A DNA stretch of 64,000 bases from Neckera pumila (lineage: Eukaryota > Streptophyta > Bryopsida > Hypnales > Neckeraceae): positions 32,182,913 through 32,246,912 of the forward strand of contig OZ018410.1 of NCBI GenBank assembly GCA_963969595.1. Reading direction: 5' to 3'. The position numbers and the translations under genes are program-made. The notes beneath the pieces were generated by a model, which was not told the DNA's origin, did no database searches, and was given only the letters and a program-made list of their open reading frames with translations. This document shows positions 56,488 to 64,000 of the stretch, piece after piece; position 1 is the stretch's first letter, and every line of letters begins with the position of its first letter.

Positions 56488-58305
56488 AACATCCACATAT
56501 GTATTTCTTGAGATTTGGCACTTTTCTAGTTTTCCTAATTAGAGAGTTTTTCTTTGATTTTCCTTCGGTGGTTACCTTCAACGTATAGCTGTACACATTG
56601 GCCTTATTTTTTTTTTAAATTTAAAAAATTTATTTAACTTTTAAAATACCTCCCCCCTCCTTTTCAAAAAAAAGCATGAGTATTGTAAAGCGCAACAAAA
56701 ATCAACAGATGTTTAGTGCAATTACCTTTAGTTACAATTTTTAAATTGAAACGTAGTGGTCCCTAAAGCAACTACCTCCTAAAATGTTTACAATTAGTAC
56801 ATTGAAGAAAGCAAAATGTACCTCTATGTTAGTGATTGTTAGTGGTGTCTTTCACAAGCAGTTGTGAATGTCTTTATTCATGCAAATTAACCTTTTAATG
56901 CCCCAACCCTTTGTAGAAGTTTTGGATATTTTGCTTATATCTTTGTCAAAAATATTGACTTTGTTCAATTTGATCAAATAAGTTGTCTCTGAAAAATTCA
57001 AGTATTACGTGGGATATGTGAGAAATTATTGGGGGAAACATTGCCCAGATTGAAGTGTATTGTTCATCATCCACATTTTGGACTTGGAAATGCTTAATCC
57101 CTAAACGGCCCCAGGAGCCCAAAAGTGTCCTCACATAGTTTTAAGTCCAATTCAAAGAATTGTAAATTTTGCATTCTATGTCCAAGTTCAATAAAACTTA
57201 TTGAAAAATTTGTGTTCTCTCTTCTAGTTTGTGTGGTAAAATTTTCAGATCAATCCAAGATGTATTGTTATTTTGAAAGCCAATCGAAGTTTGTAGGCTC
57301 AGTTTGAGTTCACCAAACTGCATATGATGGTTGCAACTTTGGGGGCTTGTATCTCCTTCATCCAATTTTAGTTTTTAATAAAATTTGTTGGATTATGTTT
57401 ATCATGAAGTCTAATTATTGTGGTAAAATTTTTATGACAATCCAAGATGATTTGAATGTGTACGAGCAATTCAAAGTTCAAAATTCCAACATTTTTGGAA
57501 TACAATGAACTTTGGCGGCTTCTTCATTCTTCATATAGCCACCACTAACAATTAAAAAAATTGAAAAGTTGCGCATACTAGTCTAGTTTTGGGGGATGCT
57601 CGCATGTGAGCCTGTGAGCGTGTGAGTCTGTGAGCCTGTGAGCCTCCATCTTTTTTTTTTTAATTTAGGATTTGTAAATTTGTTGGAAACCTATGACCGT
57701 GGAATTATATGGAAGGATCTACAGTCTGAATGAACAACAAATGAATATGCTATTATATGATTTTGTACCAATTAATTGATCTATGCCTCTATGGGCCTTC
57801 ATGTAAATTTAAAGGATGAAAATGGTCCACCTATTTTATTTTATTTTACTTTATTTTTATAAGTATGCTTTAAAAATTCTAGGAATATCTTGAACTTGTA
57901 ATACTTATAATAAACATAGTAGTCATATATTATATACCAATTAAATGTATTAACCCCACATGACTTAAACAACTATTTTTCTTGTTGATGCCCTTCTTTT
58001 TGGAACTATTTTTGTTAGTTTTATTTATTGATTAAATAAAAGATATTTAAAAAAAATAGATTACATAATTAATTCAATGGTAGTAGATTCATTAAATTCT
58101 AGGTTTAAATTTCAGCTTCCTCGAATTTCATATAGTTCAGTGGTAGAGTGAAATTCAAGACTCATAATGTATTGTTCAATTTAGGCACAAGCTGAAGTTT
58201 TATGGCAGCAAATGGGATTGTTGCAATGTTCCTATCTCATGTATAAGCAAATTTAATTTGAAAAACAAGATAATAGGAATAAAACATCAAATCATGAAAA
58301 CAAAC
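56488..58305. other. Intergenic with dispersed repeats
   Basis: 56488-56570 continues the repeat paired with 39.3 kb. 56875-57090 is an inverted copy of 49375-49590 (ATTAACCTTTTAATGCCCCA, GGGGAAACATTGCCC). 57604-57651 is a short tandem repeat of GTGAGCCT-type octamers. No gene is supported. Confidence 0.55.
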
Positions 58306-61300
58306 TTAGATATCATCTGACTCAAATGCACTAAGTTCAAAATAAGAACATACTCTAGGATCATAAGATCTACGAGATGATAGAGAAATCGTAGATGAAT
58401 CAGATGAATCATTTGCATAAGCTAATGCTAAATCTTTAGCATAAACAGGGAGCCCACGAGGACGAAGAGAAGGACTTCTAAGAAATCCAGTGTGTTGATA
58501 TAAAGGCAAGGTTTGCCTTGGCGATGGAATCATCCAACTACAAACAATAAACCATGTATTAGAAAATGTAGTAACAAATTAAAATACAAGATGTAGAATT
58601 TATAATTGAAGTTGTTGAAAAGGAATAATTTAAGTAGAACTTACTTACATAAGTCAAGTATTGCGACGTCTTCAATTGGAGAGTCATCATCAATGTCCAT
58701 ACTATTGCATATGGTAGTAGAATCAAGATTCTTAGAGATGGTTATAGGTGTTTGTAGAGGCTTTAGTACCTCATCAAAGAGTTTGGCATCACTTTCTAAT
58801 GCAAGGATATGGCGATTAGAGGACTGAGCCTCTTTGATAGAAAACTTGAATGAAATACAATACAATTATTATGAAACATCAAAATTGGAGAATAGTAAAA
58901 AAAAAGTCAAACAAAAAATAGAGAAAGAAATAAGCCAATATTGTAGATTACAATACCTGTAGAGGCAGTTATGTTTGCCAAAATGCCACCTAAATGATTC
59001 AAGCCATGAACAAAAAGCTTCATTAGAACTTCAGACTTTTCTTTTGTGCCCCTCCATGGCTTACCATCTTCCTTTCTACATAACTGAGCTGCTGTAGTAA
59101 TAGAGTTGAAGAGGACGTTATTTGTGGCTAAATCAACTTTGGGAATAGAGGGATCATTAGTAATTACAAGCTCTTGAGGTTGCCTTCTAATGGAGGAGGC
59201 AAATGATTGAACCAACGATAAAGCTTTGAACTTCATAGTCTGTAAATGAAAATCAAGTTAAATTAGAAAGTGCACATAAAATCAAAGGAAATACAATAAA
59301 AATTGAATCAATGACAAAAATAAAAGCTTGGAATTGCTACTTACATTTTTAGTTGGGTTCATAGGATTAGCCAAATGCAAGCAATTAATGATAGTCTACT
59401 CATCCTTGACCTTTAACTTGTAGTTCTTGAAGAATCTTGCCACTTCTCTCTTCAGCGTCAAACTATCAAAATAAACTAGAAGGAATGCTCCATCATCATG
59501 AAGATAGGTGAGACAAAATGCCATCATTATATGAAGGAAACTTGGAATGTTGGCATTCCAATGGAGAAGTTGAGATGAAGGATTTGAAACCCCTGAAATT
59601 GGAAAACCATCTGGGTAATCTACAATGATGAGGTCCACAGCAGGTCTCTTTTTAACTTTGCCATCAAAAAAGAACTCCCTGCCTTCACCAACCTACAAAG
59701 ACAAATTTATAGAATATTAATTCATGATTGAAGATGTTGAAGGTACAAAACATTATGAATTGAAAGCGATGGATTTTGTAGAATATACATGTAAGATTTC
59801 ATTGCAATGAAATATGAAATAGAAAAAAAAAACATAAAAAAAATGAACTCACTTTTGATAAAAAAAGTTACAATGTCATCATATGGCGCGCCAAATGTAC
59901 CATTCTTCTTCTTTTCCTCAATAATTCTAACAAAAGAATCATTTAAGATCAAATCCAAGGATGTATGAGGGGAAGTCAAAGGAGCCAAAATACCCATCAT
60001 ACCTTTAAGCTGGGGAGGAAGCTCAAAAATAGGAGAGGAGGTGGGCACCAAAACCACAGGAATAGAAATAGTCTTTTGTCACTTTGAAGGAGGGAGGGTT
60101 GCCTCAACATTTGAGGAAGAAGGTCTAGTAACAACAAGGTCCTTAAGACTATCTTCAATTGACACATCTTCACTAAAATCATCAAGCTGTACCACTTCTT
60201 TCTTTGGCTTAGCCTTTGTCTTCTTTGTCTTCTTGGTTGCATCTTTATCCACCGTTGTAACTACAATTGTACCTTTTAGTGTAAGTTCAAATGTTCAATG
60301 GAATCTCAAAGGGCAATGTCAAAAGTGGGAGGTCTTTTGAGAGGACAATCCAAATACCTCCCACACCTTTCCCAATGCAAGGGATCCCAAGATTTCATGA
60401 TCCCCTCTGTGAACATGCAATCTTCACTTTCTTTGTCCAAGTAATTTGCAAAGAAAGTGGGAGATTTGGAAATGGCTTTAGTAGGAAAAAGGACATATTT
60501 GAAGTATCTGTAAAGCACCCTTTGCATAGCTGGTTTGAAGTTCAGTTGTTTCTCAATCTTGTGGTTCTTGTGGATCCCCTTATCCACATCAAATTCACAA
60601 AAAAACGCAGCATCCCACAATAGTATGCGCATTGACTCCACATAATCAAAGATTGTGGGCAAAGGATCCATACCATCTAGAAGATAGTTAATAGACACCC
60701 CCAGATCAGCCACTGTAGCATCAAATAGCTTTTCTGTCTCAATAGCCAACTGTGACGTACAAAATTTAGATTAGAAGAATGTTATGATTGAATGAAAAGG
60801 TTCAAAGGAAGAATATTAAAACAGTAAGAAGAAGACAAGTACTCACCTGAGCCTACAATTTAGCTTTATGAAGCCACTCGGGGAAGTCAATATCATTGAA
60901 TTTTGACTTAGGGAATTTGAGAGCCTCACAAAGAGTAAGAGACTTGTTCCACCTCTCTAGCCATTTGATCTTCATAGAAGTGTCCATTGTTGAAGTTGCT
61001 AGCATCCAAAGTTTCTCTTGAGTCATCTCTGGACTTTCATCATGAGTTTCATAGTAAAACTTCACTTGCTCCAAGAAGGCAGTCATTTGCTTAGGATCTG
61101 CAATAGGAAGTTGTTTCCTCAATTCAGACTGAGAAGCTATTTTGACCTTGTCAATAGCTTTGGAGACCCATTCCTGAGCTATAATTGGAGTCCAATCTGT
61201 TGGATTGGAATACTTCTCATAAAATTTCCTTTGAGCAGCTGCAACAAACTCTCCTAACTCTTGTTGCATAAAATAAATGATGTGTAAGAATAAGAGAAAT

Positions 61301-64000
61301 GACACATGATGACAAATGATATGCACAATAGAGCAATATGATATTAATTCAAATGAACAAAAAAAACAAAAGAAAGACATGAAAATTGAAAACAAAAATG
61401 AAATGGCCAATAGAACTCTTTAGAAATTTACCTGGTATAAGACTCCATTTAGAGTCTCAAGAGTGAGAGTGAACCATGTTCTTTGTTTTGACTTCTGCTA
61501 TGCTTCAGGCTTCAACTACAACAAGATCCTCTTTGGAGACAAGTTTTTTGAAATACGAGAGTGGTTGGCTAGCAATACTTTGAATGCAATAAAGTTTGTG
61601 AACAAGATATATGGAAACATGGGATTTTTGGTTTCTCATGGACAAACAAGATGTATTGTATGAAAACTTGAGAAGTGAACATCAAGAAAAAAATGGTAGA
61701 ATAGTGACAATTGCAATGTTTCAAACCAAACAAGCTTTAGTGATTAAGAAATGAAATGAACCAAAACTTGATAAAGAAGAAAAAGTAATTACCAATTTAC
61801 TTCGTGTAATGCTGCCAACATAGTTGCAATGTCCCCATCGACCTTCAAAATAATACTTTCAACAGCATAATGCCAAATGAAGTTGTCTGCATGCTCGCGG
61901 TTGATAATAGGCAACCATGTTTGCAAACGATGGTTGCCATCTCACACCATAAACATCTTGCTCGAAAAAACTTTGAAATCTTCACACTAGAAGAAACCCG
62001 TGTCTTTTCAGATATGCTATTTTGGACATGAGCGCGTCCCCGGCGATGTCCTGTCATGTCAGCGTAGATGTCACTTTTTTTGCGTCATGGCTGACACGCA
62101 AAAAACATCGAAAATCTGAGATAACATGGCCTGATGTTTTTATGTCAAGCTTCAAACATCAGGAGGGACATGTGTCCAGGGGCTCTTGAAATTTAGCCAT
62201 GTGGCTGCCATGTTAGCACCATGTCAGCGATGGAGGCCATGTGTGCATTTTTTTCATCCGGTCTGTTGGTGACATGACAGATGATGTGGAGCATGACGTG
62301 TCCCCCCCCCCAAAAAAAGTGACGGAACATCCACCAAGGTTACTGTGGCAGGCCTAGTCAGCATAGTTTTACGTCGTCCAGATGCTTTTTGAGATATTTT
62401 TTGGACGTCAAATTAGACGTCCAAATGTTTTTTGAGACGTCAACTTAGACATCCAGACGTTTTTTGTGATGTCAACTTAAACGTCCAAATGTTTTGCGAC
62501 ATCATTTTAGACGTCCGCATTCCAAACATGAACACCTCTTGAAATGTCCAGTATGATTTAAATGAACAAAATCATGTCACCTCAAATGTTCATATGATGC
62601 AATGCATTGTTTAATGTGATGTTAATGTAGACAGCGACACATGTCATACACCACATATGCATTTTATAATATCCAATATAGCATACTATACACAACATTC
62701 CATACAAAATGCAATATACTACATACGCTATACACCATATGCCATACAGAATACACTATATATAATACGCCATACATAATACACCATATTTGGCAAATAC
62801 ATCACATGGCTTTGAAAACCATTTGTTATGATGTAAATAGAGAAAACAAGACAAGCCCTTTATACAAGTGGGATGCCAAGGGGTAAGACAAACCATATGG
62901 GATATATAAAACGCATAAATTGTATTACAAATAGAAGTTGTATGGAGATGTCGTGGCGGACATGCAAGATGCAGTCATCTAACATGCAGACATCAACTAT
63001 GACAGTCAAGCGTCCGCTCCAACAAATATCTATTTCAATGAATAGGCACTGAAGGGGACAGTTGCATGCAAGACAAAACGCACGATGTTTTCTGGGACGT
63101 CCATATAGTCGTTTAAATGTCTAGGAAGACATCAGAAAAAAATAGTATAGAGAAGGGGCTCCAATAGGCCCCTACGCCTTCCTTCAATGCCACATCACAA
63201 AGAGAACTACCACATTAGTACATTTCCATGTCACATGCCACGTCAGATGCATTTTTTTTTTCTTATGGGCAGGCCGTTTGGCTGCCCTTCCCCATTTTTT
63301 TGAACTTGGGTAGGTGTTTTACCACTGACTAAAGTAATTCTTGCTGACTTACCCGCAATCAAAACTGTAGACCTTGTTGACGTGGCAATCCATGTTTTTT
63401 TTTATGCTGGGAAAAACAAATGCCTGTCGAAGTTTGGTGTCTACTTTAACAAACTGCCCTTCAGAGCATCAGACTGTTTTCACCAAAATCAGCGCGTGCT
63501 CTCTGCAATATCGACGGGAATCCCATACTTCAAGCCAATTTGCCGTAGACAATCTCGTGTCCTAAAAAACATCCACGTCAGGGCCAAGACACCAGTAAAG
63601 ACACGGGTTTCTTATAGTGTCATTATTCTCCAATTCTTTCTCAAATGCAGCATTTGCTCGCACCCAATTGGCACTCCATGATTTAATAATATCATCCGTG
63701 ACATCTACAATCTTTCCTTCATTATCCTCCAAGGTCACATAAAAGACTCCATTTCCCTCCATATAACCGCAAGTAACAAAATGTGCAGCGAGGTTCATAA
63801 CGTCATTCTTCAAAAAGGGCCTCACAACTAGCAAAGATATCATACGACACAAAGGAATGTTGATTTTGACTTTGCCCTTAGTTGATACCTCAACCGCTCA
63901 AGAAGAGAAGATGTGTTGACAATCTCCTTCTTCAAAAACCCATGCAATTGTAACTCCAGTTGATCTTCAGAAAGAGGCTGATGTAGAACATCTAATCTCC
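58306..64000 (-). pseudogene. Decayed ParB-like / amino DNA methyltransferase gene
   Basis: A multi-exon gene read right to left, open at the window edge. In order: KINIPLCRMISLLVVRPFLK with HFVTCGYMEGNGVFYVTLED; FKVFSSKMFMV, a TGA, then DGNHRLQTWLPIINREHADN, where DGNHR recalls the ParB/sulfiredoxin-type fold; a helical segment at 61263-60847; a Lys-rich linker (KKTKKTKAKPKK); DLIIVDYPDGFP (about 59620), a DPPY-like methyltransferase motif IV; KPWRGTKEKSEVLMKL with ILANITASTG (about 58960), a motif I-like loop; and RHILALESDAKLFDEVLKPL. Motif IV before motif I is the beta-class order of N6/N4 amino-methyltransferases. Stops at 61942, 60853, 60079 and 59396, frameshifts near 60270 and 63880, and a CACTA insertion at 61985 show the copy is dead. 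Domain names are from motif reading only. Confidence 0.6.
61985..63619. mobile_element. Non-autonomous CACTA (En/Spm) element, 1.6 kb
   Basis: The termini CACTAGAAGAAACCCGTGTC and, at the right, GACACGGGTTTCTTATAGTG are inverted repeats of the CACTA type. The flanking trinucleotides are TCA on both sides (61982-61984 and 63620-63622), the 3 bp duplication expected of the superfamily. Subterminal DNA carries repeated GACGTC-containing motifs (AGACGTCCAAATG, AGACGTCAACTTAGAC) near the left end (about 62370-62520) and fewer near the right (about 63085-63130). A TATAC/CATAC-rich simple repeat fills 62640-62800. No transposase is encoded. It lies in an exon of the surrounding minus-strand gene. 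Confidence 0.9.

Noticed and set aside
57604..57651. Possible CRISPR-like spacing of GTGAGCCT repeats
   Set aside because: The units are adjacent 8-mers without spacers in a eukaryotic context; it is a simple tandem repeat.
62641..62886. 81-codon open frame in the CACTA element
   Set aside because: It is the translation of a CATAC/TATAC simple repeat and bears no similarity to a CACTA transposase.

Overview
This window is nuclear DNA of a land plant or close streptophyte relative. The evidence is a 20-exon gene for a HUB/BRE1-type histone H2B ubiquitin ligase, a 4-exon gene for complex III subunit QCR7 and a probable plastid-targeted beta-propeller protein, all with GT-AG introns, in an AT-rich, repeat-rich background. 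The mixture of transposons argues for a non-seed lineage (bryophyte, lycophyte or charophyte grade): piggyBac-type elements with TTAA target duplications, a CACTA element, a Stowaway-like MITE and many foldback elements, with no recognisable LTR retrotransposon. This placement is inference.

Layout. 0-10 kb is repeat-rich: foldback MITEs, two complete ~0.9-1.05 kb TTAA-flanked elements (A, B), and a GC-richer stretch (6.2-8.9 kb) with unrecognised, partly decayed reading frames and a 24-codon tandem repeat. 10.3-16.5 kb holds a dead piggyBac transposase, an eight-copy ~103 bp tandem array, and fragments of TTAA elements. 16.9-26.0 kb (minus strand) is the HUB gene. 28.5-29.0 kb has an unrecognised decayed frame and 29.6-31.0 kb the QCR7 gene (minus). 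31-40 kb is gene-poor and full of MITEs and duplicated AT-rich DNA. 40.4-41.2 kb encodes an RMA/RNF5-like RING protein. 43.2-44.7 kb is an aldo-keto reductase pseudogene (minus). 46.2-47.7 kb is a single-exon GH43-like propeller gene. 49.6-54.4 kb is an inverted duplication of a VWA-domain gene: one arm intact, one decayed and carrying a nested foldback element. 55.6-56.5 kb is a third complete TTAA element (C). 58.3-64 kb (minus) is a decayed gene that appears to encode a ParB-like domain plus a beta-class amino DNA methyltransferase, interrupted by a 1.6 kb CACTA element with TCA duplications.

Main points of interest. (1) A 229 bp piggyBac-type MITE sits inside a coding exon of HUB; conceptual removal of the element and one target copy restores an uninterrupted frame, but the evident splice sites around it do not. 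(2) The piggyBac transposase relic and the TTAA MITEs make a family that I regard as unusual in plants, and an unoccupied paralogous site inside the window supports insertion at TTAA. (3) The ParB/methyltransferase-like gene has an architecture known mainly from phage and bacterial DNA methylases.

Apart from HUB, QCR7, the propeller gene, the VWA gene and the RING gene, most other open frames look like chance or decayed sequence.
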